From the NCBI RefSeq assembly GCF_021533195.1, contig NZ_JAJNKB010000002.1, positions 806,001 through 870,000 of the forward strand: a DNA stretch of 64,000 nucleotides. Direction: 5' to 3'. Source of the DNA: Portibacter marinus. GTDB lineage: Bacteria; Bacteroidota; Bacteroidia; Chitinophagales; Saprospiraceae. The position numbers and the translations under genes were made by a program. Shown here in pieces: positions 1-10,031 of the stretch. The notes below the pieces were generated by a model. It was not told where the DNA came from, did no database searches, and saw only the letters and a program-made list of their open reading frames with translations. How positions within the stretch are numbered: position 1 is the stretch's first letter; each line of letters starts with the position of its first letter.

Positions 1-482
1 GGAATATTTAATTCTTGCTTCAATCGTTCTTCGATCGTAAAACAATGTGGGGCTGCGATATCTTCCAGATTGACTCCTCCGAATGTAGGCTCTAAAAGCT
101 TGACAGTTCTGACGAACTCGTCCACATCCGTCGTATTCAGTTCCAGATCGAAGCAATCAATGTCCGCATAGATCTTGAACAGCAAGCCTTTTCCTTCCAT
201 GACAGGTTTGCTTGCAGCCGGTCCGATATTGCCCAGGCCTAATACAGCTGTTCCATTGGTAATAACTGCTACCAGATTGCCTTTGGTCGTGTACCTATAG
301 GCGTCCTCAATATTTTTTGCGATTTGTAAGCAAGGCTCTGCAACCCCTGGAGAATATGCCAACGAGAGGTCCCTTTGATTGGCAGTTTCTTTCGTGGGGA
401 TAACTTCTATCTTACCGGGTCTGCCAGCTTCATGGTACTCTAAAGCTGCCTTTTTCAAGGAGTTTTGTTTCGTTTCTTTCAT
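1..482 (-). CDS. maeB: NADP-dependent malic enzyme, N-terminal part (cut by window edge)
   Basis: Reading the minus strand from ATG at 482 gives 160 codons of an open frame that runs off the left edge, so only the N-terminal malic domain is present. Visible family motifs are YSPGVAEPC (about residues 43-51), [18 protein letters not shown] (about 82-99) and FGGVNLEDI (about 136-144). Malic enzyme oxidatively decarboxylates malate to pyruvate, linking the TCA cycle to pyruvate and NAD(P)H in the cytosol. Whether the long MaeB form with a phosphotransacetylase-like C-terminus is present cannot be judged here. The start lies 10 bases after the stop of the CvfB-like gene on the same strand, so the two may be co-transcribed. 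Confidence 0.93.
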   Translation of the reverse strand, partial: MKETKQNSLKKAALEYHEAGRPGKIEVIPTKETANQRDLSLAYSPGVAEPCLQIAKNIEDAYRYTTKGNLVAVITNGTAVLGLGNIGPAASKPVMEGKGLLFKIYADIDCFDLELNTTDVDEFVRTVKLLEPTFGGVNLEDIAAPHCFTIEERLKQELNI

Positions 483-492
483 ATCAATTTGC

Positions 493-1308
493 TCAATTCA
501 CTAAACGGATTCCGTCTTTTTCGATGGTAATTTGTCGATTTTTATACAAACCTCCGATGGCCTTTTTAAATAACTTTTTGCTGATACCAAATTCTTTTCT
601 GATGGCTGTAGCGTCGGATTTATCATTGTAAGGTAAGAATCCATCCGGAGTTGACTTTAGGATAGACCATATTTTTTCTGCATTGGGTTCTATACTTTTG
701 TGTCCAATGGGAAGCAAGCTAATGTCAATTTTGCCGTCTTCTCGGATAGGTTTAATATAACCTTTTAATGCTTCACCGTGCCTGAGAATCCTACCATGTG
801 TTTCACTTTCGTATATCAATCCATCATATTTTTGGTTAATCACTGCCATGTATCCCAGTTGGGTTTCGCTATAGATCAGCAAATCAACCTTTTGTCCAAA
901 TTTTATGTCCTCGTCTGCTGTGGCTTGAAGAAATGGCTTAAGTTTGGCGGTACCAACCAATCTATTGGTAAGTTCATCCAAGTACATGTGTACCACGTAT
1001 TTTCGGTTGGGAATCATATCCTTCGTCTGGTTGCGATAGGGAATGAACAAATCCTTTTCAATACCCATATCACAAAAAGCACCGATCATGTTAATTTCAG
1101 TCACCGTTAAAGTTTCAAATTTCCCTTTAGTGATGTAAGGTTTCTTAAGCGTCCCCTCGATTTCGTCTCCATCATTATAAACGAAAACTTCGAGTTCATC
1201 GCCAGTATTAACTTCAGTCCCTTCTAATTCTATTCCGTGTTCCAGTTTGATTGTGTTTCCATCGACACTAAGAACTTTCAATTTTTGTATTTCTCCGACT
1301 TTCAGCAT
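493..1308 (-). CDS. CvfB-family S1 RNA-binding protein
   Basis: A 271-residue protein matching the CvfB/YitL family in length and layout: S1-like OB folds across about residues 1-200 (including the [10 protein letters not shown] segment near 195-204) and a C-terminal winged-helix-like segment that begins with [19 protein letters not shown] and ends near the C-terminus. Family members bind RNA; in Staphylococcus CvfB affects virulence gene expression, and its role in Bacteroidota is unknown. No signal peptide, so cytosolic. The ATG at 1308 lies only 24 bases from the start of the divergent SRPBCC gene, so both promoters must be very compact or lie inside the neighbouring coding region. Confidence 0.85.
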   Translation of the reverse strand: MLKVGEIQKLKVLSVDGNTIKLEHGIELEGTEVNTGDELEVFVYNDGDEIEGTLKKPYITKGKFETLTVTEINMIGAFCDMGIEKDLFIPYRNQTKDMIPNRKYVVHMYLDELTNRLVGTAKLKPFLQATADEDIKFGQKVDLLIYSETQLGYMAVINQKYDGLIYESETHGRILRHGEALKGYIKPIREDGKIDISLLPIGHKSIEPNAEKIWSILKSTPDGFLPYNDKSDATAIRKEFGISKKLFKKAIGGLYKNRQITIEKDGIRLVN

Positions 1309-1332
1309 TTTGCAAAATTACTATATTCCGAT

Positions 1333-1770
1333 ATGAAAAATAATTCCTATAACCTTTATCATGACTTTGTTATTAAGTCCTCTCCATCTAAAGTATTCGA
1401 TTCAATTGTAAAACCTGAAAACTTGATCAATTGGTGGCCTCAAAAATGCAATGGTGAGCCCAAACATGGAGCCATTTACCGCTTGTATTTTTCTTCACAG
1501 TACGATTGGCTCGCAGAAGTGGTCGGTTTTGAACTGAAAAAGTCTTTTTACCTTAAAATGATCAAAGCAGACACAGATTGGATGCCTACCACTTTTGGTT
1601 TTGATCTAAAGGAAGAAAATGGCAATACCTTGGTACAGTTTTTCCATAAGGGTTGGCCTAAGCTCAACCATCATTTTCGTAAAGCGAATTGGCATTGGGC
1701 TCTTTTGTTAAAAGCATTGAAGGACTATGTAGAGGAAGAAACCATCATTCCTTTTGAACACAGAGCCTAG
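1333..1770 (+). CDS. SRPBCC / AHSA1-type lipid-binding fold protein
   Basis: A 145-residue protein with the features of the START/Bet v1-like (SRPBCC) superfamily: an N-terminal strand and helix with the typical SPSKVFDSIVKPENLINWWP segment, central beta strands, and a long C-terminal helix (HWALLLKALKDYVEE). Such proteins bind hydrophobic ligands in a central cavity; the ligand is unknown. The frame stays open upstream to 1237, but the ATG at 1333 gives the natural family N-terminus and avoids running deep into the divergent CvfB gene. Its last 26 bases overlap tail-to-tail with the esterase-like gene on the other strand. Confidence 0.75.
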   Translation: MKNNSYNLYHDFVIKSSPSKVFDSIVKPENLINWWPQKCNGEPKHGAIYRLYFSSQYDWLAEVVGFELKKSFYLKMIKADTDWMPTTFGFDLKEENGNTLVQFFHKGWPKLNHHFRKANWHWALLLKALKDYVEEETIIPFEHRA

Positions 1771-2677
1771 CGAACCATTCAACAAGATTGCGTTCATCAA
1801 CCAAATCCCATGAACTCTTTGTATTTCTGGGTAACTTTGACTGTACCAATATCGCTTTGTCACTGCCCAATAATCGCAATTGATTGATAAAATTTGCCAT
1901 GTCATAAGCATTTCCTCCATGCTGTATACTGGTCCAATCCGTGTTTTCATCAACGTAGGCTCTGATATATAGGTCCAGAAAATAACCTGCATTTCCTCCG
2001 TTGCGAACGGTTCTGGAATAAGGAGAATAGCTCGCGTATCGAGCTTTACTATTTGAAGGGTTTCCATCTAAGTGATTAGACAAATATTGCATGGCACTAA
2101 AACTTCCTGCCCATTCATAGTCACCTAATTCTTGTGAAAATTCCTTTTCGCATTTACCATAAAATCGGCTAATATCCAGTGGAACATCAGAGATTGCTAT
2201 CGCTTTGGGAATGATTGGCTCGAAGATTTTATTTTGCTTAAGGTAAATGGCTAATTTCATGGCACGGATCCCTGCGATAGAATGTCCTGCGAACAGCAAA
2301 TTCTTTTTTGGAATACTAAAATTAGTACAAACCCGATCCAGATCTTGCGCCAGCATTTTAGTTTTGCTTTCTTCGAATAAAAATTCTAGTGGATTGTCTG
2401 TGGTCATAAATATCACCGCTATGCCATTACTCATAGCTGTTTTTAGCAATAAGTCCTGTTGAAGAGTATCCCTGTTTTCGTATAGGAAAACGATCATTCC
2501 ATTTGTCTTTGCTCCTTTGGGAAGCCATAGTGTATAGCCTGAGGATATGGTTGGGATGTGCAGACCCGGATGAATGGAAATTTGCTTGGTAGATGATGGG
2601 TACCGTACATTAAATACTTTCTGTGCACTAAGCATCACGGAAAAAAGCAACAAAAGGACAACAACTTGAAATTTCAT
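1745..2677 (-). CDS. Secreted alpha/beta-hydrolase-like putative esterase
   Basis: A 310-residue protein with an N-terminal signal peptide (hydrophobic residues 4-17 ending in LSAQ). It has an alpha/beta-hydrolase nucleophile elbow FAGHSIAG with Ser133 as candidate nucleophile. A plausible acid/His pair lies in the C-terminal third (for example the DWTSIQHGGNAYD segment), but I cannot assign it. The sequence before the elbow (central strands MIVFLYENRD and IAVIFMTTDN) fits a poly-Ala/feruloyl-esterase-like core. Substrate unknown. No obvious operon partner; its 3' end overlaps the SRPBCC gene by 26 bases. Confidence 0.65.
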   Translation of the reverse strand: MKFQVVVLLLLFSVMLSAQKVFNVRYPSSTKQISIHPGLHIPTISSGYTLWLPKGAKTNGMIVFLYENRDTLQQDLLLKTAMSNGIAVIFMTTDNPLEFLFEESKTKMLAQDLDRVCTNFSIPKKNLLFAGHSIAGIRAMKLAIYLKQNKIFEPIIPKAIAISDVPLDISRFYGKCEKEFSQELGDYEWAGSFSAMQYLSNHLDGNPSNSKARYASYSPYSRTVRNGGNAGYFLDLYIRAYVDENTDWTSIQHGGNAYDMANFINQLRLLGSDKAILVQSKLPRNTKSSWDLVDERNLVEWFARLCVQKE

Positions 2678-2848
2678 TACTTATCAGAAGGCAAAAAATG
2701 AGCCAGTAATTACATTGCCTTGATGCCTGGATATTATGATCTAAAGATGAAGTATTTATTAGTATTTGAGGAAGAACTCTTATTCAGTAGGACAAGCTAT
2801 TGACTCAAAGACAGGATTTCCAGTGTCCTCAATTCTCATTCTCCAACA

Positions 2849-3394
2849 TTAAACATTTGGGGAAGTCATTATTACACCTTCTGATGCATTATTAATGAAT
2901 ATATCACCATTTGAAACTTCTAGTTTGCTTCTTGGAATTTGAGTACCTATCCCTACTCTGCCTAAATGATCAATTTCAAAAAGGTATTTATTTAATTTAA
3001 GTGAAGACTCATAACTTCTAATTTGAAAGTAGTGTCTATAGGAAGCGAAGGAATATCCTCCGTTATTTATTCCATTACCATTGTCAATAAAGGAAGTAAT
3101 GGTTACAATAGGTGAAATTCCGAAATCATTGGCTAGTTGTACATTACCCATTATAGAGAGTCCTGTCCGATTGTCTGCATTTGTACTTCCGTGTAAAGTG
3201 GGTTCGAAGTCATTATTGGTCTCCGTATTATTTCTAAACTTAATCCAAGAATTGTCTATATTTTCTAGTGAAAGCTTAAATAATTCTTCTCGCAAATCTA
3301 CCTGTTGAGGTAGTACGAACTCTAACTCAGAATTTTGAGCACTTAAAGAATTAAAGATTAGAAATGAAAAAAGTAAAATCTGGAAATTATTCAT
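2849..3394 (-). CDS. Small secreted protein, Bacteroidota 'GIGT...P..KLEV' type
   Basis: A 181-residue protein with a signal peptide (MNNFQILLFSFLIFNSLSAQ). Its C-terminal third carries the phrase GRVGIGTQIPRSKLEVSNGD followed by FINNASEGVIM, a pattern common in Bacteroidota surface proteins with beta-helical, phage-tail-fibre-like repeats. Here there is only one copy. It may be a short or truncated member of that group. No enzymatic motif is visible and I cannot assign a function. About 170 bases on its downstream side (2678-2848) hold no gene. Confidence 0.6.
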   Translation of the reverse strand: MNNFQILLFSFLIFNSLSAQNSELEFVLPQQVDLREELFKLSLENIDNSWIKFRNNTETNNDFEPTLHGSTNADNRTGLSIMGNVQLANDFGISPIVTITSFIDNGNGINNGGYSFASYRHYFQIRSYESSLKLNKYLFEIDHLGRVGIGTQIPRSKLEVSNGDIFINNASEGVIMTSPNV

Positions 3395-3435
3395 TAGTTA
3401 TGATTATGGTCCGAAGTTAAAAAACAAACTATACC

Positions 3436-4989
3436 CTAAATGGATAGTTTCTTTTTTATCGCTTGAGCCGCAGGTGTAATTGCTAGCCCTCCAAGCCCGG
3501 TGCACTTCACACATGTCGGCATATCCGCACTTACGCGCTGTATGGTTTCCAGAACTTGATCCAATGGAATCAGGTGTGCAAAGCCCGCAACAGCCATCGT
3601 CGCAGAAGATAAAGCATTCACCGCAGCGCTGGTATTTTTTCCCAGGCAAGGGGCTTCCACCCGATCAGCGATAGGATCACATACCAGGCCGATCATATTC
3701 TGAATAGCCATGGATGCTGCACCAAGTGCTTGCTTCGTCGTACCACCGAATAATTCAACGATAGCAGCCGCAGCCATTCCTGCTGAAGCTCCACACTCTA
3801 CCTGGCACCCGTGCTCTTCAGCTGAAAATCCAGGACCCATGGCAAAGTATGCACCCACAAGGCCTGCAGCAAAGTATGACATTAGTTTTTCTTCTTCTGT
3901 AGCTTTCACATCTTCAGAGACAGCTTTAAGTGCTGCTCCTACCGTTGCGCATGATCCCGCAGTTGGGTTGGCCACTATGACCTCCAGAGCACTTTTCGAC
4001 TCCATAATCGCTGCCACATTTTCAACGATTTTATTAATGATGGAACCTTGTAGTATTTTCTTAGAATTTTCAGCTCGCTTAATTAAGTGAGATTGCTGAG
4101 GTAAGATTCTATTATTGTAATCTGTTCCATTGAGTCCAATGGCAATGCTAGTCTCAATCAATTCTATTAAGTTGGACATTTTTAATATTAATTCATCTTC
4201 GGTTAGTCCACTGCGGTGTTGTTCATACATTAGGCCTAAAGCTCCGAGAGAAAGATTACTGTCTTCACTATACTGAATAAGGGAACTAATGGTGTCGAAG
4301 GGTAATGCTGTCTGATTACCTGAGACAATCGGCATGATAGGCTTAGCATAGCTGACCTTACGAACTGACTGATACTGCCTGATATGTTCAACTAGATTTT
4401 GAGCAATTTCACTTGAACTCTTACAAATGATTAAAAATTGACTTTCCTGCGAATGACATTGCCACGCTATTTCCTGTGGAAATACAGCACTCAAATCCTG
4501 TGAAATTGGGTCATCAGACCAAATAAATAGATGATAATAGTCTCCTTTTGTATGAATTCTGTAATCATCCACTTTTTGGATCTCAAAACTTCCTCCTCCT
4601 AAGGAGGCTGCCAGTATTTTTACTTGATCACCGGTATCATCTTTTAGAGTGACCAGCATGCTATTCGGGTGTGTATTGTCAAATTCGCTGATCGAATATT
4701 CAATTTTTACATCCTTCCGCTCAGCGATTTCCTCTGTGATTTTCATTTGGTCATCAGCCATGTCTATTTCTAACAAACCTCCATTCATTCCCAGGACCGT
4801 TCCTTGTTCCCTATAGTTCGTGGACCAGGCACCATTCTTATCGAATTCCACCAAAGCGTTGAGTAATGAACCGTTTAATAACTGTACAGCAAATTTACCC
4901 ACCCGCCATGAGGCAGCAGTGTGCGAACTAGAAGGGCCGCGCATGATCGGTCCTATAACATCATTGAAAATACTGGGTAAAGATTTCAT
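3436..4989 (-). CDS. sdaA: L-serine ammonia-lyase, iron-sulfur type, single chain
   Basis: Deaminates L-serine to pyruvate and ammonia with a [4Fe-4S] cluster. The 517-residue chain joins the beta domain (GPIMRGPSSSHTAA near residues 13-26) to the alpha domain (NPTAGSCATVGAALK near 341-355, then HGCQVECGASAGMAAAA near 394-410). Candidate cluster cysteines by my count are Cys395, Cys437 (GLVCDPIADRVEAPC) and Cys448, with further cysteines in the C-terminal TCVKCTG tail that may close the site. I chose the ATG at 4989; the frame continues upstream to 5028, but the extra 13 residues are not family-like. Monocistronic by context. The product pyruvate connects to malic enzyme and PEP carboxykinase elsewhere in the window. 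Confidence 0.93.
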   Translation of the reverse strand: MKSLPSIFNDVIGPIMRGPSSSHTAASWRVGKFAVQLLNGSLLNALVEFDKNGAWSTNYREQGTVLGMNGGLLEIDMADDQMKITEEIAERKDVKIEYSISEFDNTHPNSMLVTLKDDTGDQVKILAASLGGGSFEIQKVDDYRIHTKGDYYHLFIWSDDPISQDLSAVFPQEIAWQCHSQESQFLIICKSSSEIAQNLVEHIRQYQSVRKVSYAKPIMPIVSGNQTALPFDTISSLIQYSEDSNLSLGALGLMYEQHRSGLTEDELILKMSNLIELIETSIAIGLNGTDYNNRILPQQSHLIKRAENSKKILQGSIINKIVENVAAIMESKSALEVIVANPTAGSCATVGAALKAVSEDVKATEEEKLMSYFAAGLVGAYFAMGPGFSAEEHGCQVECGASAGMAAAAIVELFGGTTKQALGAASMAIQNMIGLVCDPIADRVEAPCLGKNTSAAVNALSSATMAVAGFAHLIPLDQVLETIQRVSADMPTCVKCTGLGGLAITPAAQAIKKKLSI

Positions 4990-5065
4990 ATTTAACACTT
5001 TTAAATGACGATGTGGGCTTTGAGCCAAAAAACTACCCTAAGATACGTATAAAACAGTAGTTGTT

Positions 5066-8000
5066 TCAATATCTTCTGCCTTTGGTAAATGGAGCACCAG
5101 CTTTATCTAATTGGTCCTCAAATTCAGATAAATCCTTTAGATAGTTCATGAGTTCGGTTAAAAAACTATTAAATTCCTGCTTCGCCATCTCTATATTTTG
5201 AATAAACACCTGCGTTGGCTCATGGGTGGTATCCCAATGCCCATATGCTACTTGTCCTACTCTGCTGCTTAAGGTGGGGGAAGTTGATTCGTTAAGCCCT
5301 CTTTTCACCGGATCTCCATACAATTTTATCCTGAGTTCAGCAAGTTGGTCACTGAGGAACTTCAAAGCTTTAAAATGCTCTTCTTTTGCTGCAGGCGTTT
5401 TTTTGATGGCTTCTCCTAAATATCGAAGACGCTCACCAGCATCCGACATCATTCCACCAGCATCAGTGATGGATGCACTGAATTCACTGGTCATCTTTTG
5501 AAATTCAGACACTTTCTTAAAATCGCTTTTTTCTTCTAGCGCCGGTATGGGTTTTACATTGAATTCCTGCGGCTCTCCTTGAGCAGTCAATGTACCATTG
5601 TTTAGAATATACAGCTGTGCAGTATATGAACCGGGTGCAGCTAGTGGACCTTGTGGAGTTCCGGCCCAGGGTGGCGTAAAGCCGGGCTTTGAAAGGTCAA
5701 TGGCATTGGGAGCTGGAAGCCGCAGATCCCAATTTACCCTGTTTAATCCTTTAGAGATAGTCCCCTCAATCCATCTGACAGGTTGATCATTTTCATTGCT
5801 GATCAGCAAAAGAACTTGGGGTGAGCTTTCCAGCTTTTCTTCATTTAATTCTTCCCAGCCCGGAAAAGGTATGCTGGCCTTGTTTTTTGTCATCTCTTCC
5901 TCACGTTCTTTTCTCATATCAGATTTAGTCTGAGGAATCTCGCTTAAGAAGTAGGTCAGCGTAGCTCCAAAAGAGGGATTTTCAGCGACAAAACTTGTGG
6001 AACCTAATGTTGGCATTCCTTTGGCTTGCATTGGAACAGAGGGAATATACCACCATGCGTCGCGAATAGGAAATAAATGATTTGACTGCTCAGAAACCAC
6101 TTCCTGCATTGATCGAAGAGGGGTGTAATCATCTAAAATGTAAAAGCCTCGTCCAAAAGTTGCTCCCACAATATCATGGTCTCTTTCGTGAATTTCCAAA
6201 TCTCGAAATGGTATGGTCGGCACTCCACCTCCCAATTCAATCCAGTTCACTCCTTGATTATAGGAGAAGTACACCCCGTATTCAGTTCCTATGAAAAGCA
6301 GATCAGGGTCTTCATAATCTTGTTTGATGACCCATACAATGGTTTCTTTTGGTAGATCTCCCGTAATGGACTTCCAGCTATATCCTTTGTCGGAACTCAT
6401 CAAAAGATAAGGCTGATAGTCACCTAATTTATGTGCGTCTATTGCAGCAAAAACCACAGACGCATCGTGCCTTGAAGCCTCAATATCATTTATAAATGAT
6501 CGCTCCGGGATACCTTGAGGGAGCTTGCTTTGCCGCCAGTTCTGACCCCCATCTTCGGTCACATGAACCAACCCATCATCAGATCCGGTATAAATTAAGC
6601 CCTCTACGACAGGTGATTCATCTATCGAAGTCAGCGTTGCATACAGAGACATGGCTCCATTATCATATAGATCGTCAACACTCCATACCCGATCCATTAA
6701 TTCAAGGGTATATCTATTGGTATTCGTAGTCAAATCTTCACTGATCACTTCCCATGAATTTCCTTGATCTTCACTCTTCCACAATCTTTGCGAGCCAAAA
6801 TAAAGTCTGTCACTATTATGGGGACTCACTAAATTGGGACTATCCCAATTCCACCTTTCTGGCGGATCATTGGGACCAGGTTGTGGCTGAATGTTCAGCA
6901 CCTCATGAGTTTTTTTATCATAGCGGTGCAATAGACCTCCTTGAATTTCCATGTAGGCGATATTGGGATCTGTAGGATCAAACTGTGAATCATATCCATC
7001 TGCTCCCAGCGGGACATACCAGTCCTGATTGCGAACACCTTCTGCATTGAGTGTACGAGATGGACCGATTAACGTACCCAAGTCCTGAGCACCACCCAGT
7101 ATATTATAAAATGGGAGGTCGTTATCTATGTCCAATTTGTAAAACTGGGAAATGGGCATATTTGGAAAGTGGCGCCAGGTGAGTCCCTCGTCGAAGCTTT
7201 CATATAAACCCGCATCAGTTCCGGCTAGAAGGTGCTGATCATTTTTTGGATCTATCCAAAGTGCATGGTTATCGCTATGTTTTTCCCTGCCTGTACCCAA
7301 ATAATCAAAAGATTTTCCACCGTCTCTGGAAACATGCAGAAACACATCCATTTGGTAGATCAAATCTGGATCAGTCGGGGAAATTTCTATTTCCTGATAG
7401 TAATGAGGTCCGGTCCCTCCAGAAATATAACTGCTGCCTTTTTGCCAGCTTGCCCCCTGATCATCAGAGCGGTATAAACCCTTTTCCTTGTCATTAGCTT
7501 CAATGGTAGCATAAACCAGATTGGGGTTTGCTGGCGTCACACCCAGTCCTATCTTTCCCATATTTCCCTGAGGTAGTCCTTTTGTCATAAGTGACCAGGT
7601 AGCACCGCCATTTGTGGTTTTATAGATTCCTGACTCAGGGCCTCCTGCCAGCAGTGACCAGGTATGTCTTCTTCTCTGATAGGCTGCAGCATATATCACA
7701 TCAGGATTGCCCGGTGCGAATTCGATATCGGTCACCCCCGTATTTTCGTCTATTTCAAGCACCAATTCCCAGTTTTCACCCCCATTCGTACTTTTGAAAA
7801 CACCTCTTTGACCACCAGCCGACCACAATGGTCCTTCTGCTGCGACATAGACCACTTCGCTGTTTCTTGGATCTATTAATATTTTTCCGATGTGTTCTGA
7901 AGATTCAAGACCCATATTTTTCCAGGACTTTCCACCATTCATTGTTTTATATACGCCATTTCCCCATCCTACATGTCGACCACTAACATTTTCTCCAGTT

Positions 8001-8341
8001 CCCACCCAAACAACATCCGGATGATGGGGGTCTATGGCTATATCACCTATGGAGTAAGACTTTTCGTGATCAAAAACCGGAGTCCATGTAATGCCACTGT
8101 TTGTTGTTTTCCAAAGATTACCAGACCCTGCTGATACATACCAGGTAGAAGAATGAGATGGACTGATCGCTATGTCGGAAATTCTTCCTCCCATTACCGC
8201 AGGTCCGACTTCTCTCCAATTTAGACTTTGTACAGCCTCTTTCATTTGGGTATTTAAATCTTCCTGTGCTTTAGTATGAATACACCAAAACATGACAAAA
8301 AATAGAATTCCTAATTCAATGTTGAAACTTCGCTTAAGCAT
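5066..8341 (-). CDS. Secreted BNR/Asp-box (VPS10/sortilin-like) beta-propeller protein
   Basis: A 1091-residue exported protein (signal peptide about residues 1-26, cut after HTKAQ). About eleven Asp-box/BNR motifs of the form S/T-x-D/N-x-G-x-x-W occur between residues about 80 and 720, for example KTTNSGITW, KTMNGGKSW, KSTNGGENW, RSDDQGASW, VTEDGGQNW and MSSDKGYSW. They indicate one or two seven- to ten-bladed propellers like those in VPS10 and sialidase-like proteins. The C-terminal third (about 760-1091) is of another kind, with a Fn3/FlgD-like strand set (GTISKGLNRVNWDLRLPAPN). No catalytic residues of sialidases are evident. Such proteins are abundant in Bacteroidota and often labelled 'glycosyl hydrolase'; the true role is unknown. 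Confidence 0.8.
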   Translation of the reverse strand: MLKRSFNIELGILFFVMFWCIHTKAQEDLNTQMKEAVQSLNWREVGPAVMGGRISDIAISPSHSSTWYVSAGSGNLWKTTNSGITWTPVFDHEKSYSIGDIAIDPHHPDVVWVGTGENVSGRHVGWGNGVYKTMNGGKSWKNMGLESSEHIGKILIDPRNSEVVYVAAEGPLWSAGGQRGVFKSTNGGENWELVLEIDENTGVTDIEFAPGNPDVIYAAAYQRRRHTWSLLAGGPESGIYKTTNGGATWSLMTKGLPQGNMGKIGLGVTPANPNLVYATIEANDKEKGLYRSDDQGASWQKGSSYISGGTGPHYYQEIEISPTDPDLIYQMDVFLHVSRDGGKSFDYLGTGREKHSDNHALWIDPKNDQHLLAGTDAGLYESFDEGLTWRHFPNMPISQFYKLDIDNDLPFYNILGGAQDLGTLIGPSRTLNAEGVRNQDWYVPLGADGYDSQFDPTDPNIAYMEIQGGLLHRYDKKTHEVLNIQPQPGPNDPPERWNWDSPNLVSPHNSDRLYFGSQRLWKSEDQGNSWEVISEDLTTNTNRYTLELMDRVWSVDDLYDNGAMSLYATLTSIDESPVVEGLIYTGSDDGLVHVTEDGGQNWRQSKLPQGIPERSFINDIEASRHDASVVFAAIDAHKLGDYQPYLLMSSDKGYSWKSITGDLPKETIVWVIKQDYEDPDLLFIGTEYGVYFSYNQGVNWIELGGGVPTIPFRDLEIHERDHDIVGATFGRGFYILDDYTPLRSMQEVVSEQSNHLFPIRDAWWYIPSVPMQAKGMPTLGSTSFVAENPSFGATLTYFLSEIPQTKSDMRKEREEEMTKNKASIPFPGWEELNEEKLESSPQVLLLISNENDQPVRWIEGTISKGLNRVNWDLRLPAPNAIDLSKPGFTPPWAGTPQGPLAAPGSYTAQLYILNNGTLTAQGEPQEFNVKPIPALEEKSDFKKVSEFQKMTSEFSASITDAGGMMSDAGERLRYLGEAIKKTPAAKEEHFKALKFLSDQLAELRIKLYGDPVKRGLNESTSPTLSSRVGQVAYGHWDTTHEPTQVFIQNIEMAKQEFNSFLTELMNYLKDLSEFEDQLDKAGAPFTKGRRY

Positions 8342-8450
8342 TTGAATTGATTTTGTGGATCAATGGATAAATTTTAACTTGAGGCACTGAATATAATGTA
8401 ATTCAGAATGTCCTAACCTTTTATAACTCATAATCTCAGAAAAAATTAAG

Positions 8451-9953
8451 ATGAAAAGAAACGTACTCACTATTGTTATTTTGCTATTTACAGCTTTTGC
8501 ATTTTGCCAGGATCAAACCAAGAAAGAGAAACTTCCTGAAGGGGAAATATTTGAGTCCACGCAAACAGTTACCATAGAGGGGCAGACCATTACCCTGGAT
8601 ACGGAGACTGGTACAGTCCAACTAAGAGATGAGAATGATCAACCCATCGCACTTTTTGGATTTACTTACTACAAAAGATCTAATACTCAAGGAAACAGGC
8701 CTATCGTATTCGCATTTAATGGAGGGCCACTTTCAGCCTCCTTCTGGTTACATCTGGGGGCACTGGGTCCGAAACGAATTGCCATAAATGATCCTACTTA
8801 CACTAAACCAGCACCTTATGACCTGGTTAATAATGAAATCTCTATATTGGACAAAGCTGATCTGGTCATGATAGATCCGGTCGGAGTAGGATTTAGCAGG
8901 CCAATTGGAGAGGCCAAATGGGAGGATTTCTGGGGAGTAGATCAAGATATGAGAAGCATTGGATTGTTTATTGAGCAATTTTTAATTCGCGAAGGCAGGA
9001 TGAATTCTGCTAAGTATTTATTGGGAGAGAGTTACGGCACTTTTAGAAATGCGGGATTGGTCAAACATCTTCAAGACAAGGGAATTGCCATGAACGGTGT
9101 TATCATGGTCTCGGCCGTATTCGAGATTCAGCATTTACTATTCGGTCCTGGCGATGATGTTGCTTATGTCATTCATTTTCCGACCTATGCAGCAACAGCT
9201 TGGTACCATGATAAGATAAATAATAAGAATGAAGACCTGGAAATGTTTTTGGAAGAGGTAAGAAATTTTACAGAGGATGAATATGCTCCTGCACTTCTAA
9301 AAGGTGATCAACTCGGTTCAGATGCAAAATTACATATCGCTCAAAAATTGGCTGACTATTCAGGTCTGAATCAGGATTTCTGGCTTAAAGCTGATCTAAG
9401 AGTGACCAATAGTGAATTTTTTCAGGAATTATTGCGAGAAGAAGGTATGACAGTAGGTCGTCTTGATTCCAGATTCATTGGAATCAATGAAGATTTATTG
9501 GCACAGACCGCATTCACAGATCCTCAAAGCGATGCCATTTCACCACCTTATATTGCAGCGTTCAAAGATTACCTGTACAATGACCTGAATGCACGAAAGG
9601 ACTTGACTTATACCACCACTGCCGGATCAAGAGATAATTTCAAATGGGACTGGAAGCATGCTGGTAATATTTCGTGGAATATGCAAACAGCAACCAGTAC
9701 ACTACCGGACATGACTTCAGCCATGAAGCAAAACCCCAACCTGAAAATCTTGATTCTGAACGGCTATTATGACTTAGCAACTGTATTCTATGGTGTTGAA
9801 CATTCCATAAATCATATGGGCCTTGAACCTGAATTAAAGGAAAATATCATTATGAAGTATTATAAAGCAGGACACATGATGTATACCCATGAGCCTTCGA
9901 TGAGAAAGTGGAAAGAGGACATTGACGCCTTTATTGAGCAAACATCGGAATAG
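8451..9953 (+). CDS. Secreted serine carboxypeptidase-like peptidase, family S10
   Basis: A 500-residue exported protein (signal peptide residues 1-19, cut near FAFCQ). The S10 catalytic triad is visible: nucleophile Ser194 in GESYGT, Asp441 in LNGYYDLAT and His475 in KAGHMMY. The oxyanion-hole segment reads NGGPLSAS where eukaryotic enzymes have NGGPGCSS, a change also found in bacterial members as far as I know. S10 enzymes remove C-terminal residues from peptides, usually at acidic pH; in this setting it would act in the periplasm or outside. It is divergent from the BNR gene with 109 bases between. The lectin gene follows on the same strand 78 bases later. Confidence 0.88.
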   Translation: MKRNVLTIVILLFTAFAFCQDQTKKEKLPEGEIFESTQTVTIEGQTITLDTETGTVQLRDENDQPIALFGFTYYKRSNTQGNRPIVFAFNGGPLSASFWLHLGALGPKRIAINDPTYTKPAPYDLVNNEISILDKADLVMIDPVGVGFSRPIGEAKWEDFWGVDQDMRSIGLFIEQFLIREGRMNSAKYLLGESYGTFRNAGLVKHLQDKGIAMNGVIMVSAVFEIQHLLFGPGDDVAYVIHFPTYAATAWYHDKINNKNEDLEMFLEEVRNFTEDEYAPALLKGDQLGSDAKLHIAQKLADYSGLNQDFWLKADLRVTNSEFFQELLREEGMTVGRLDSRFIGINEDLLAQTAFTDPQSDAISPPYIAAFKDYLYNDLNARKDLTYTTTAGSRDNFKWDWKHAGNISWNMQTATSTLPDMTSAMKQNPNLKILILNGYYDLATVFYGVEHSINHMGLEPELKENIIMKYYKAGHMMYTHEPSMRKWKEDIDAFIEQTSE

Positions 9954-10031
9954 AAGTAATTGCACCAATTGAGGTTAAAGATGCATCCTATTTACTGTTG
10001 AGAATCAAGATTAATTTTATCTTCGCTGTAC

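Noticed and set aside
778..1110. A 110-residue plus-strand open frame inside the CvfB-like gene
   Set aside because: Antisense shadow of a well-supported gene; no family resemblance and no start context. Many similar shadows across the window were left out for the same reason.
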